64,000 bases of DNA, taken from Paenibacillus radicis (ex Xue et al. 2023). GTDB lineage: Bacteria > Bacillota > Bacilli > Paenibacillales > NBRC-103111. Below the pieces are notes generated by a model. It searched no databases. It was not told where the DNA came from and saw nothing but the letters and a program-made list of their open reading frames with translations. The position numbers and the translations under genes were made by a program. Location: NCBI RefSeq assembly GCF_024722015.1, contig NZ_JANQBD010000033.1, positions 33,613 through 97,612 on the forward strand, given 5' to 3'. How positions within the stretch are numbered: position 1 is the stretch's first letter; each line of letters opens with the position of its first letter. Below are positions 35,757 to 44,097 of the stretch, piece by piece.

Positions 35757-36301
35757 AAGCCCTCCGTCCTGTACGTATTGACAAGCCTTCGCTTCTTCCT
35801 TTTTGCAACCAAGCCATATGCCAGGATTCCTATCAGCACACCTAACGAATCGATAACAATATCCTGCGGCCTTGACCCGCGATCTATAGAGTACAGCTGG
35901 TGAATTTCATCTGTTATAGCAAAGCTGACCGATATCAAGACCGTAATCATAATCGCATTGGAAAGACGAAGCTTTGTCGTGCACCGGATCCCCCTCAGCA
36001 AAGTGATGCTAAGCAGGAAATATTCGATGACATGGGCAAGCTTGCGCAGTATAAACTCAAGCACTCCACCCGGCCCATCTTTATAGCCGTCAATCGTTAG
36101 CGAGCCATAATGAATCTGGATGGAGGATAAATAATCGTTCAAAATAGTTCGATGCACAGCAAGCGTTAACTGCGTCTTGATCGACTGCTGCTCGTAGGAT
36201 TGAGAGGAAAGGACGAATATGACAGCCATCACGATAAGGGTCGGAACCCAATGGGTGAGGGTCATCCTCCGGGTATTCCAGCCGAAATATCCATAGTTCA
36301 T
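35753..36301 (-). CDS. VanZ-family membrane protein
   Basis: 182 aa from the ATG at 36301, which follows GGAGGAG and overlaps the preceding stop (TAATG). It has four to five helices and the VanZ hallmarks: PTLIVMAVIFVLSSQS at the start, LAHVIEYFLLSITLL in the middle and TDEIHQLYSIDRGSRPQDIVIDSLGVLIG at the end. VanZ proteins are linked to teicoplanin resistance, but many family members sit in polysaccharide clusters with unknown function. It is embedded in the operon with overlaps on both sides. Confidence 0.87.
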   Translation of the reverse strand: MNYGYFGWNTRRMTLTHWVPTLIVMAVIFVLSSQSYEQQSIKTQLTLAVHRTILNDYLSSIQIHYGSLTIDGYKDGPGGVLEFILRKLAHVIEYFLLSITLLRGIRCTTKLRLSNAIMITVLISVSFAITDEIHQLYSIDRGSRPQDIVIDSLGVLIGILAYGLVAKRKKRRLVNTYRTEGL

Positions 36302-37071
36302 TACACTCTCCTCCGTTTCAGCTTGAATTGCTTTCTGAACTCCTTCCATACCATAACGATAAACATGGAATCGTCGAGCAAATACCGTTTCCACAATCTT
36401 CTCGGCTCCTGTACAAGCCTCCAAAACCATTCAAAGCCAAACCTTTGCATAATATGCGGAGCTCTCTTGACAGATCCGGAAATGAAGTCGAAGGTAGCTC
36501 CAACGCCAATGGAAACCGGTACCCGGTAATTCAGGTAGTGCTGGTATATCCATTTCTCCTGCTTAGGTGCGCCGACGCCAACAAACACAATATCCGGTTT
36601 GGCATCAATCAGCATCTGCACAATATGCCGATTCTCCTCCTCTTTATTCTCGAAGCCATACGAAGGCGAATAACAGCCGACTATATTCATGCCCGGAAAT
36701 AAGGATTTGAGGTTCCTCATCGCTTGTTCCGGAACTCCAGCTGCCGATCCCAGGAAAAACAAGCGGTATTGCCGGTCTTCAAATGCTTCTCCCAATTTAT
36801 CGAACAGATCAGCGCCCGAAACTTTTTGTTTCAGCGGCTTCTTCAGCATCTTCGAGGCCCATATTATCGGCATTCCGTCTGCAACGATGGCCCCGGCGCT
36901 CGAATAAACCTTTTGAAATTCGGCATCCTTTCTAAGCTTGATCAAATGATCGACATTGCAGGTTAAAATGTAGGAATGTTTGTTTTGACGAATTACTTCA
37001 TCAATGAATCCCAGCAGATCCATAAAATCATAATTGTCAAAATTGACATTGAACATATTCACTCTACTCAT
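36301..37071 (-). CDS. WecG/TagA/CpsF-family glycosyltransferase
   Basis: 256 aa from the ATG at 37071, overlapping the upstream stop (ATGA). Family motifs are all present: LTCNVDHLIKLR, VADGMPIIWASK, FLGSAAGVPEQA, and VGVGAPKQEKWI. Known members add N-acetylmannosamine or a related sugar to an undecaprenyl-linked acceptor. Here it is a candidate for the second sugar of the repeat unit. It is probably peripheral to the membrane, with the C-terminal basic segment (RLWKRYLL) as contact. Confidence 0.88.
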   Translation of the reverse strand: MSRVNMFNVNFDNYDFMDLLGFIDEVIRQNKHSYILTCNVDHLIKLRKDAEFQKVYSSAGAIVADGMPIIWASKMLKKPLKQKVSGADLFDKLGEAFEDRQYRLFFLGSAAGVPEQAMRNLKSLFPGMNIVGCYSPSYGFENKEEENRHIVQMLIDAKPDIVFVGVGAPKQEKWIYQHYLNYRVPVSIGVGATFDFISGSVKRAPHIMQRFGFEWFWRLVQEPRRLWKRYLLDDSMFIVMVWKEFRKQFKLKRRRV

Positions 37072-38408
37072 GGGATCACATCTTCTTTTTTTGGTATTGT
37101 CCTGGATAATCGATACAAGCAATTTAAGTACCAGCAGAACGGAATAATGAATTGAACTGTAGACAATGTATTATCCGAAAAGGAGTATAAGAAGAAACCA
37201 AATATGAATGCCGCATAATAAACCTTGATGTGTTGCTCCAGAACTCTATAAATCAAAGCAAATACGATCAAGAGAGAAATAAACAACAGGCCACATCCGA
37301 TGTAACCCGCATCATAGTAAAAGCGGATATATTCATTATGCGGAACGACAAAGCCTTTATATAAGCTTCCGTCATTCGCAACTGTCACGGAGCCAAGCCC
37401 TCTGCCTGTCATCGGAGAAGCTTCCGCTCCTTTCAAGAAGAAGGCCCAAGCTTCGGTTCTGCCCGATAAATCAATCCCCGTGCCTGTTTGGCGTTCAAAG
37501 GAGCGTTTCGTCATATTGTCCCACTGTACATAAACCGCTGCCGCAAGCAAGGCTACGGAACAAACGAGGGGAATGATCAGCATAACCTTGCCTTTGACAT
37601 ATTGCCTGACGATATCAAAGAAGTAGTACGCTACCATAGCCAGCATAGCCAATATGGGGCCACGCGTTCCAGTTGCGATTAACACGGCAAAATTGGCGGC
37701 TAATGTTAAATAAAAGAACTTCGCCTTATCCGGATTGCGTTTGGTCTCGATCAAAGCAATCGTAATCCCGAGAAATGCCAGCATCGCCAAGTGCGGTGCG
37801 ATATTCGCTCCCTGTACGCGGACAGCCCCTGTGAATTCGATATCCAGGAAGGAGTAGAGGTGAGCGAGCTGGAGAAGAAGCCCTGCTGCAACACTAACCA
37901 GAGGAAGCAGACAGATGATCTGAATATGCCGCTGCGCCATCTCTTCTTTCCACTTGATCAACAGAAAAACGAACGGTAGAGCAAGTCCGATAAAAGCTTT
38001 AAGCGATAAGGATGCATTCAGTCTCGGGTGCCAATCCGAATAGAAAAAGGTTAGAAACAGCATCGCCGCAAGCGCCAAAATCGGGTAGACAAGCGTCAGG
38101 CGTATACCATTTTTTAGCATGCAAGGGATAAGCAGCACCAAGATCCCGAGCTTATATAAGGAAATGATTTCAATGCCAAACACATCGGCATCAATGATGT
38201 AGTTAACCGAGATTGCCGTGGACAGCAGCACCGGATAGCTGATTCTTGCCGGATTATGAACCGTAACGGCCAGCAGGAGCAGAACAGCTACTCCGATTAC
38301 ACTCAAGACTGGCTGGTAAACCGCTGCGATCCCGGTAATCCAGGCGGTGAATACATAGGCGGTAGAGAAATATACCGGCTTTTTCAGATGTGCATGCAGG
38401 TCCGTCAT
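37068..38408 (-). CDS. O-antigen polymerase/ligase family membrane protein (Wzy-like 2)
   Basis: 446 aa with about 10-12 predicted helices. The central loop includes TGTRGPILAMLAM and RQTGTGIDLSGRTEAWAF, followed by TGRGLGSV and VPHNEYIRFYYDAGYIGCGL, the classic Wzy_C arrangement with NEY. The ATG at 38408 lies nine bases after the upstream gene. Two superfamily members in one operon is unusual for a simple Wzy-dependent system. Confidence 0.84.
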   Translation of the reverse strand: MTDLHAHLKKPVYFSTAYVFTAWITGIAAVYQPVLSVIGVAVLLLLAVTVHNPARISYPVLLSTAISVNYIIDADVFGIEIISLYKLGILVLLIPCMLKNGIRLTLVYPILALAAMLFLTFFYSDWHPRLNASLSLKAFIGLALPFVFLLIKWKEEMAQRHIQIICLLPLVSVAAGLLLQLAHLYSFLDIEFTGAVRVQGANIAPHLAMLAFLGITIALIETKRNPDKAKFFYLTLAANFAVLIATGTRGPILAMLAMVAYYFFDIVRQYVKGKVMLIIPLVCSVALLAAAVYVQWDNMTKRSFERQTGTGIDLSGRTEAWAFFLKGAEASPMTGRGLGSVTVANDGSLYKGFVVPHNEYIRFYYDAGYIGCGLLFISLLIVFALIYRVLEQHIKVYYAAFIFGFFLYSFSDNTLSTVQFIIPFCWYLNCLYRLSRTIPKKEDVIP

Positions 38409-38417
38409 AGGCGCCCC

Positions 38418-39350
38418 TCACCTGGCCAGCGGCATATTTCCGCGTCTCCTTAGCATATCGAGGGAGCCCAGAATGCTTTCCAGCCTACATTTGACCAGCA
38501 GCCTGCTGCCTTCACTGCGGGCAAACAGGGATGCTATGATAACGTAGAGCATTTTGCCTGCAAGCATTCCGAGAAGACTGACCTTGCCTCCAATGCCATT
38601 ACCTATACATGCGTTTGAAACTCCCTGGTAATAGTACCGCTGTTGAATCCATTGCCGGGTCAATCGGCTAGCTGGGATAAAATGAACGACAGCCATTTCC
38701 GGATGATAAAGGATCGACTTGCCTTCCTTTCTCATCCTGTCGAATATCCATTGCTCCTCGCCTGAGAGCAGCGAGTTTCCTTTTCTGCCAAGATTCGTTG
38801 GGAATGAATGGTTTTCAAAAAAAGAGCGTCGGATCGCCATATTGGCTCCACAAGGATGGAGCCTCGCCGGGTACTCCATTACTCTGCTGCCCATATCCAC
38901 AATCGTATACGGGAGCTCAAATGATTTAATTAACCAGTCAGGGCGGCTGCTTTCAAAATTAGGGCGGATAATGCCGCCCATCGCATATACATCCTGCCTG
39001 CTGTCGAAAGAAGCTGCAATCGTGCTGATCCATTCCGGGCAGGGGATGGCGTCATCATCCAGAAAGGCGATAATGGTTCCTTCAGCCGCCTGAATTCCCG
39101 TATTACGCGCGGTGGACAGTCCTTGACTTGGCTCGAAAAAATAGCGCGCCTTCACGCTCGTGTTGCGTCGGATATAAGCCTGCGCAACGCTGCGTGTATG
39201 GTCATTGGAATTATTGTCCACGATAATCACCTCGGCCTTGTCGATACCCGACAAGCCCTGCAGCGAGTCCAAGGTTGCCAGCAGCAAATCAGCCCGATTA
39301 TATGTGCATATAACGATGGAGATATAAGGCTTTTGTATATTAGGCATCAT
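38418..39350 (-). CDS. Glycosyltransferase, family 2 type
   Basis: 310 aa, GT-A fold. ISIVICTYNRADLLLATL begins the domain, VIIVDNNSNDHT follows, then GLSTARNTGIQAA and the metal-binding FLDDDAIP. GEEQWIFDRMRKEGK is the acceptor-side segment. C-terminal hydrophobic stretch (LLGMLAGKMLYVIIASLF) may bind the membrane. It lies between the initiating transferase and a Wzy-like gene. Confidence 0.86.
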   Translation of the reverse strand: MMPNIQKPYISIVICTYNRADLLLATLDSLQGLSGIDKAEVIIVDNNSNDHTRSVAQAYIRRNTSVKARYFFEPSQGLSTARNTGIQAAEGTIIAFLDDDAIPCPEWISTIAASFDSRQDVYAMGGIIRPNFESSRPDWLIKSFELPYTIVDMGSRVMEYPARLHPCGANMAIRRSFFENHSFPTNLGRKGNSLLSGEEQWIFDRMRKEGKSILYHPEMAVVHFIPASRLTRQWIQQRYYYQGVSNACIGNGIGGKVSLLGMLAGKMLYVIIASLFARSEGSRLLVKCRLESILGSLDMLRRRGNMPLAR

Positions 39351-39376
39351 TGAGTCGCTCCCCTGTCTTCTACAGA

Positions 39377-40078
39377 TTAAAAGGCATTCTTAGAGCCAAA
39401 TAATACAAATCCAGTTTTAACGATAATTTTCATATCGAAGCTAATGCTGCGGTTTTGGATATAGTTTAAATCGAGCTCGACCATTTGCTTGAAGCTTACG
39501 GTGCTCCTTCCGCTTATTTGCCAAAGTCCCGTGCAGCCCGGCGTTACAGCAAGCCTTTTTTTATCATAATTTGAATATTCCTTCACTTCGCTCGGAAGTG
39601 CGGGGCGCGGTCCTACCAAGCTCATGTCGCCCTTTAGCACATTCCATAATTGAGGAAGCTCATCGATGCTGGTTTTGCGCAAAAACTTGCCTGCCCGTGT
39701 GACTCTCGGGTCGTTCCTCATCTTAAACATAGCACCGCTGACTTCATTCTGAGCCTTCAATTGCTCCTTCAATTGTTCAGCATTGGATACCATGGACCTG
39801 AATTTATACATCGGAAACAGTACCTCGTCCTTACCTACCCGGTTTTGCCTGAAGAAAACCTTTCCCTTCGGATCCTCTAATTTGATCCATACTGCTACAA
39901 GGACAAATAAGGGGAGCAGAAACATAATTCCGAATAAGGACAAGCTTATATCAAGCACACGCTTCATAAACAGATAAGCATCGTCACTCTTCTCCTTGTG
40001 GGTTGCATTGCCATAGTATCTCTTATGCGGCACCGCATAATCATACTCATAGTCCTCCCGCAGTTCTCGCAAACTCAT
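39377..40078 (-). CDS. Undecaprenyl-phosphate sugar-1-phosphate transferase (initiating enzyme)
   Basis: 233 aa from the ATG at 40078, eight bases after AAAGGAGG. This is the short, PglC-like catalytic form: one hydrophobic segment (RVLDISLSLFGIMFLLPLFV), then FRQNRVGK, MYKFRSM, RKTSIDELPQLWNVLKGDMS, LVGPRP and PGCTGLWQISGRS. It puts the first sugar phosphate onto undecaprenyl phosphate. With GalU upstream, glucose is a plausible first sugar. It overlaps galU by about 32 bases. Confidence 0.91.
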   Translation of the reverse strand: MSLRELREDYEYDYAVPHKRYYGNATHKEKSDDAYLFMKRVLDISLSLFGIMFLLPLFVLVAVWIKLEDPKGKVFFRQNRVGKDEVLFPMYKFRSMVSNAEQLKEQLKAQNEVSGAMFKMRNDPRVTRAGKFLRKTSIDELPQLWNVLKGDMSLVGPRPALPSEVKEYSNYDKKRLAVTPGCTGLWQISGRSTVSFKQMVELDLNYIQNRSISFDMKIIVKTGFVLFGSKNAF

Positions 40079-40985
40079 TATCCATACCTCCTTTAGGATC
40101 CAGGATAGACGAATACTTTTCCGAGATAAGCATAGAAGCCATAGCATCCAGCACCGGATGGCGCAGATCCTTGCTCTGAAGCGCAAAGCTTAATGTGGTG
40201 AGAATGTAACCAAGACGTTCACCTACATCATAGCGAATGCCGTCAAATTGGTAGGCGAGCACCTGCTCGATTTGATTCAGTTTCTGAATAGCGTCTGTCA
40301 ATTGAATTTCTCCGCCCGCCCCTTTTTCTTGAAGCTCCAAAAACTCAAATATTTTGGGGGAGAACACATAACGTCCCATAATCGCCAAATTAGAAGGAGC
40401 TGTTCCAGGTTCAGGCTTTTCTACAAAATCATTGACATGATACAACCGATTCTGTTGTACACCGGGGTCAATAATACCGTATCGATGCGTCATATTGGAC
40501 GGTACCTTCTGAACGCCGATAACCGAATTTCCAGAACATTCGTATTGTTCAATAAGCTGTTTCAAGCATGGAACCTTGCTTGCGACAATATCATCGCCCA
40601 ACAATACACCAAACGGCTCATTGCCTATGAATCTCCTGGCGCACCAGACGGCATGTCCCAATCCCTTAGGCTCCTTCTGCCGGATATAATGGATTTCTAC
40701 TTTGGCGGAACGCTGTATTTCCCTTAGCATTTCTAGCTTACCGGTTTCGAGCAGCTTGTTTTCCAATTCAAACGCGTTGTCGAAATGATCTTCAATTGCC
40801 CGCTTTCCTTTACCTGTTACGATAATAATATCTTCGATCCCGGCCTCAACTGCTTCTTCCACGATGTACTGGATAGTTGGCTTGTTGATGATCGGAAGCA
40901 TTTCTTTGGGCATTGCCTTAGTTGCAGGCAAGAATCGAGTTCCTAAACCTGCGGCAGGAATAATCGCTTTCTTCACTTTTTTCAT
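40047..40985 (-). CDS. galU: UTP-glucose-1-phosphate uridylyltransferase
   Basis: 312 aa. The signature KKAIIPAAGLGTRFLPATKAMPKEMLPI and KPTIQYIVEEAVEAGI identify the GalU family. VEKPEPGTAPSNLAIMGRY is the sugar-binding side. It makes UDP-glucose, used directly or oxidised to UDP-glucuronate by Ugd in the same operon. The gene lies 37 bases after the BY-kinase gene. A housekeeping copy elsewhere in the genome is likely but not visible here. Confidence 0.94.
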   Translation of the reverse strand: MKKVKKAIIPAAGLGTRFLPATKAMPKEMLPIINKPTIQYIVEEAVEAGIEDIIIVTGKGKRAIEDHFDNAFELENKLLETGKLEMLREIQRSAKVEIHYIRQKEPKGLGHAVWCARRFIGNEPFGVLLGDDIVASKVPCLKQLIEQYECSGNSVIGVQKVPSNMTHRYGIIDPGVQQNRLYHVNDFVEKPEPGTAPSNLAIMGRYVFSPKIFEFLELQEKGAGGEIQLTDAIQKLNQIEQVLAYQFDGIRYDVGERLGYILTTLSFALQSKDLRHPVLDAMASMLISEKYSSILDPKGGMDNEFARTAGGL

Positions 40986-41022
40986 CTCTCTTATCCTCCT
41001 ATCAATTTGTGGAAGCTCACTT

Positions 41023-41670
41023 CTATTTGTTTATAATCATACCTAGCAGCCTGGCTCCTGATTGTTCAAGCCGTTCCTTCGCTTGCTTAGCCCACTCGCG
41101 TTTAGTTCTGCCATACTTGGCAACAAGGATGATGCCGTCACTGTATTCGGCCAGCAGCCCTGCATCCGTGAAATCCAATATGGAAGGCGAGTCGAGAAGA
41201 ACCACATCGTATTGCTGCTTTAACTGATCCAGCAGCTCCGCCATCCTTGGAGAACCCAGCAGCTCCGAAGGGTTAGGAGGTTGGCCGCCTGCTGTTATCA
41301 AATGCAGATTCGGAAGAACGGCCTTGGATGTAATGCCTTGGGTAGAATCCGATTTCAGATACTGGGTAAGTCCGTCATGGGCAAGTCCGTCCTCATTCGG
41401 CATACCGTATACGGCATGTAGAGTAGGCTGGCGCAAATTGCAGTCGATGACGATAACCTTCTGACCATCCTGGGAAAAGGTGACAGCCAGATTCGATACT
41501 GTAGTCGTCTTGCCTTCCTGAGCCTTAGGAGAGGCAATCATGAGGGTAATTCCTTTGCCCGGCTTCCCTAGCCGCTTATGTCTTATAGAGGTACGTAGGG
41601 ATCGGTAGGATTCAGCAACAGCAGAGTTTGGATCGGTCTCGATGACAAGTACATTACTTAACAGTGACAT
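41023..41670 (-). CDS. Bacterial tyrosine kinase-like protein (CpsD/CapB family)
   Basis: About 215 aa; ATG at 41670, or GTG at 41682. The order is RSLRTSI, Walker A variant SPKAQEGKTTT (residues 48-57), Walker A' VIVIDCNLRQP (71-81) and Walker B VVLLDSPSILDFTDAG. In most BY-kinases Walker A' reads DxDxR; here the second Asp is Asn. The protein ends at LLGMIINK without the usual C-terminal cluster of tyrosines. It pairs with the Wzz-like adaptor next to it, but may act as a regulatory ATPase rather than an autophosphorylating kinase. Confidence 0.85.
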   Translation of the reverse strand: MSLLSNVLVIETDPNSAVAESYRSLRTSIRHKRLGKPGKGITLMIASPKAQEGKTTTVSNLAVTFSQDGQKVIVIDCNLRQPTLHAVYGMPNEDGLAHDGLTQYLKSDSTQGITSKAVLPNLHLITAGGQPPNPSELLGSPRMAELLDQLKQQYDVVLLDSPSILDFTDAGLLAEYSDGIILVAKYGRTKREWAKQAKERLEQSGARLLGMIINK

Positions 41671-42397
41671 AAGTTTGATCACTCACCTCTTCGTTCATAT
41701 TTTTCGATCGTTTTCGTATGTTCGTTTTCTTAATCGTTCCAATCGTTGCAAGTACCGGCAAACCTACATAATGCTCGGCTTCTTTTTCAGAACGAAGGGT
41801 GTCATTTATATTTTCCAGGAAGAACACCACACCGAGAGCCGCCATCGCAGAAAGAATAAAACTGACAGCGAGATTCATCGCAATACTGGCATTTTCCGGA
41901 GCAGGCAGTTTACCCGGATTGGCGGGAGATAAAATTCTGACATTGTTCACATTCATTAAGCTTGGTATTTCGCTCATGAAGGTTTGCGCAATTTCATTGG
42001 CTATCAGAACAGCCTTGCCATAATTACTGTCTTCCACCTCAATTTTGATGAGGTTCGTTTTATCGACGGAGCTCACTTTCAATTTCTTGTCCAATTGCTC
42101 TCTTGTCAGCTTGAACTCGGGATGATTGGCAACCACCGTTTCAGTAATTGTGTTCGACTTGATGATCTCCTTGTAGCTTTCGATCAAGTTCAGGTTCATG
42201 TTTACATCGTTGAGGTTGATCGATTCAGATTCCTTCAGTATACTGCTGACCAACAGCTGGTTAGTTGCGAGATACACTGGCTGGACGAACGTCTTGCTGA
42301 CGTAGTAAGTCATTACACAAGAGAGCAGAATAAACAGCGCAATCAGCCATAGTTTTTTTCGAACTATGATGAAGTAATCCAGTATCGTTTTCTCCAT
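41654..42397 (-). CDS. Wzz-family chain-length/kinase adaptor protein
   Basis: 247 aa from the ATG at 42397, five bases after GGGAGG. Two membrane segments flank an extracellular region: KLWLIALFILLSCVMTYYV near residue 20 and NLAVSFILSAMAALGVVFFLE near residue 190, preceded by the Pro-rich LSPANPGKLPAPENAS. The cytoplasmic tail is basic (KKTNIRKRSKN). In Bacillota this protein activates the partner BY-kinase and sets polymer length. It is the first gene of the operon and overlaps the kinase gene. No convincing -35/-10 pair was seen upstream. Confidence 0.9.
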   Translation of the reverse strand: MEKTILDYFIIVRKKLWLIALFILLSCVMTYYVSKTFVQPVYLATNQLLVSSILKESESINLNDVNMNLNLIESYKEIIKSNTITETVVANHPEFKLTREQLDKKLKVSSVDKTNLIKIEVEDSNYGKAVLIANEIAQTFMSEIPSLMNVNNVRILSPANPGKLPAPENASIAMNLAVSFILSAMAALGVVFFLENINDTLRSEKEAEHYVGLPVLATIGTIKKTNIRKRSKNMNEEVSDQTYVTVK

Positions 42398-42639
42398 GTC
42401 GTCCTCCCAAGTCATAGCTAATAATTTTTTTCAAATTGCTCCACCTATGCCAATCATTCTGCTTGTACCTAAATCTTATAACGACTCTCTAATTTAGGAT
42501 ATTACCCAATGTTATGATTTTTGCAGTCTATTTCGAGCATGGTACTCCCCCTCCATTAACTAACTGAAGAGTATACTTTGGTACCAGAACACCTCTTTTG
42601 CATTCCAAAAAACACAATCGCATTCACTCACTAGGTTTT
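42398..42639. other. Leader region of the exopolysaccharide operon
   Basis: About 240 bases before the first gene. There is a TATAAG-like box on the minus strand near 42478 but no matching -35. No clear terminator or riboswitch fold was seen by eye. Confidence 0.3.
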
Positions 42640-42990
42640 ATCTTTTTGAGACAGTCCTTCTTGGGTAATCCTAGCGATTGGCAGAGATGAGGTCGCTTTC
42701 CAACGCTGCTAATCGCCGGGTTTGGGGTTCGTTTACAGCATGGCATCGTACCTTGCCGAACCCGAACCCCGCGCAATTATCAGGAAAAAGTCACGTTATT
42801 TTCTCCCAAACATAGCGTTCCGAGCCCTATAACTGGAATTCCTCATGCTAATTCTAAGGGTTTTGGCTGATCTCATCCCTACCACCTAGATTAGCAGGAG
42901 TTTTTCCAGTTAGCTTGCTTTCAAGCGATACCCAGGCTGGATTAACGGGAGAAATTCCATCTAACGTGTTTCTTTCGAAAGCCGTAAGAG
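42640..42990 (+). repeat. Intergenic repeat family B, copy 2
   Basis: Closest to copy 4 (62100-62460), sharing the head AGTCCTTCTTGGGTAAT-type sequence, GCAGAGATGAGGT, CCCCGCGCA and the stem at 42830-42912. Arms: TAACTGGAATTCCTCATGC with GCAGGAGTTTTTCCAGTTA. It lies upstream of the exopolysaccharide operon, within 250 bases of its first gene. Confidence 0.75.
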
Positions 42991-43271
42991 TATCCCCATC
43001 TCCTTTACAATAAAAGCAACCCATTTGCTGCTTCTAACCTATCAGTCAGGCGGTATTCATAGACGTGATCGAAAGACCCTTTTTCTTTTCCGTTCAGCCA
43101 GATTGCATCACAGGATTGAAAAACGGGGGCTATTTCCTTTCAAGTTCGAGAAGTCCGGTTCCATCCATCGCTTCTCCGTCAGTCGCTATCTTTTAAAATT
43201 TTATTGAGTTAGGTGTGTTTGGGTTACCCAAAAGTCAGGAAAATTGATTTGACATGGTACGCTTATATGTT

Positions 43272-43337
43272 AAGAAAAACTTCGGATCGAAGCCCTTTCG
43301 ATGAAGATACATTCGTGTCTTAAAGGTAACTTTTCTT
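43272..43337 (+). repeat. Structured repeat family C, copy 2
   Basis: 66 bases, the same length as copy 1. Outer arms AAGAAAA/TTTTCTT, hairpin CTTCGGATCGAA/TTCGATGAAG, and the invariant AAGATAC-ATTC-GTGTCTT. It directly precedes the terminator of the downstream-facing regulator gene. Confidence 0.7.
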
Positions 43338-43347
43338 GAAACAAAAA

Positions 43348-43390
43348 AACGAAAAAACCTCCCATCAGGCCTAAGCCCGCAGGAGGTAAC
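43348..43390 (-). terminator. Rho-independent terminator of the NarL-type two-component system
   Basis: On the minus strand ACCTCC...GGAGGT with an inner GGGC/GCCT stem, followed by TTTTTTCG and another T-run. It starts 15 bases past the stop codon of the regulator gene, so the exopolysaccharide operon further down is transcribed separately. Confidence 0.8.
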
Positions 43391-43404
43391 TTATTGTTGC
43401 AGCT

Positions 43405-44058
43405 TTACTGTAGATTGGGATGCTTAAAGCCTTGGTTGTCCATTGTAAAGTTGACCAGTCCTTTGGAATGTGCGAACAAGGCCGCCTGGGTCCGGTCGTT
43501 CAGGTTCAACTTACTTAGAATCTGGCTTACATGTTTTTTAATCGTAAACTCAGTAACTATCAGCTTATCCGCTATGCCTTGATTGGACAACCCTTCTCCG
43601 AGGCCAATGAGAACTTCCCGTTCTTTGGGAGTGAGCTTACTCAAGTCATCGTCGTCATCCCTTTTGAACAAAATCTCCATCAAACCAGGATCATAGTATT
43701 TCTTTCCTTTAAAAATAAGCTTGATAGCCAATAACAATTCTTCAGGAAGCGCCTCTTTCAGCACATACCCCTCAGCACCTGCAGCTTCAGCTCTTCTAAC
43801 GTCCATTTCTTTCATCGATGATGTCAGGATCATGCACCGGCAGGCTGAATTTTTCAGCTGCTCAACAACTTCAAAGCCTGATCGGTCGCCAAGCTTAATA
43901 TCCACAATAGCCAGATCAGGCTTGGTTTCCTCAATGAGCTCTATCGCTTCCTCGACCATTTCCGATTCTCCCATAATTTCAATGTCGTGTTCAAGTGTCA
44001 GTACGGCCGACAATCCTCTTCTAACTAACGGATGATCATCTACAATAACAACCTTCAT
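43405..44058 (-). CDS. Response regulator, NarL/DegU type
   Basis: 217 aa from the ATG at 44058, nine bases after AAGG. Receiver domain with VDDHP, phospho-acceptor Asp53 in IVDIKLGDRS, and Lys in YVLKEALP. C-terminal LuxR-type helix-turn-helix: LTPKEREVLIGLGEGLSNQGIADKL, TIKKHVSQILSKLNLNDRTQAA. The partner kinase gene is 39 bases upstream. Its position just upstream of the exopolysaccharide operon suggests, but does not prove, that it regulates it. Confidence 0.91.
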   Translation of the reverse strand: MKVVIVDDHPLVRRGLSAVLTLEHDIEIMGESEMVEEAIELIEETKPDLAIVDIKLGDRSGFEVVEQLKNSACRCMILTSSMKEMDVRRAEAAGAEGYVLKEALPEELLLAIKLIFKGKKYYDPGLMEILFKRDDDDDLSKLTPKEREVLIGLGEGLSNQGIADKLIVTEFTIKKHVSQILSKLNLNDRTQAALFAHSKGLVNFTMDNQGFKHPNLQ

Positions 44059-44097
44059 ACTCAAGCACCTTCTTTCATTTATTGGGAAATCTATCCT

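Noticed and set aside
37068..42397. Reading the cluster as teichoic-acid or O-antigen synthesis
   Set aside because: A WecG/TagA-type enzyme is present, but there are no tag/tar polymerase genes or LPS genes; the Wzz, BY-kinase, Ugd and ManC set fits exopolysaccharide better.
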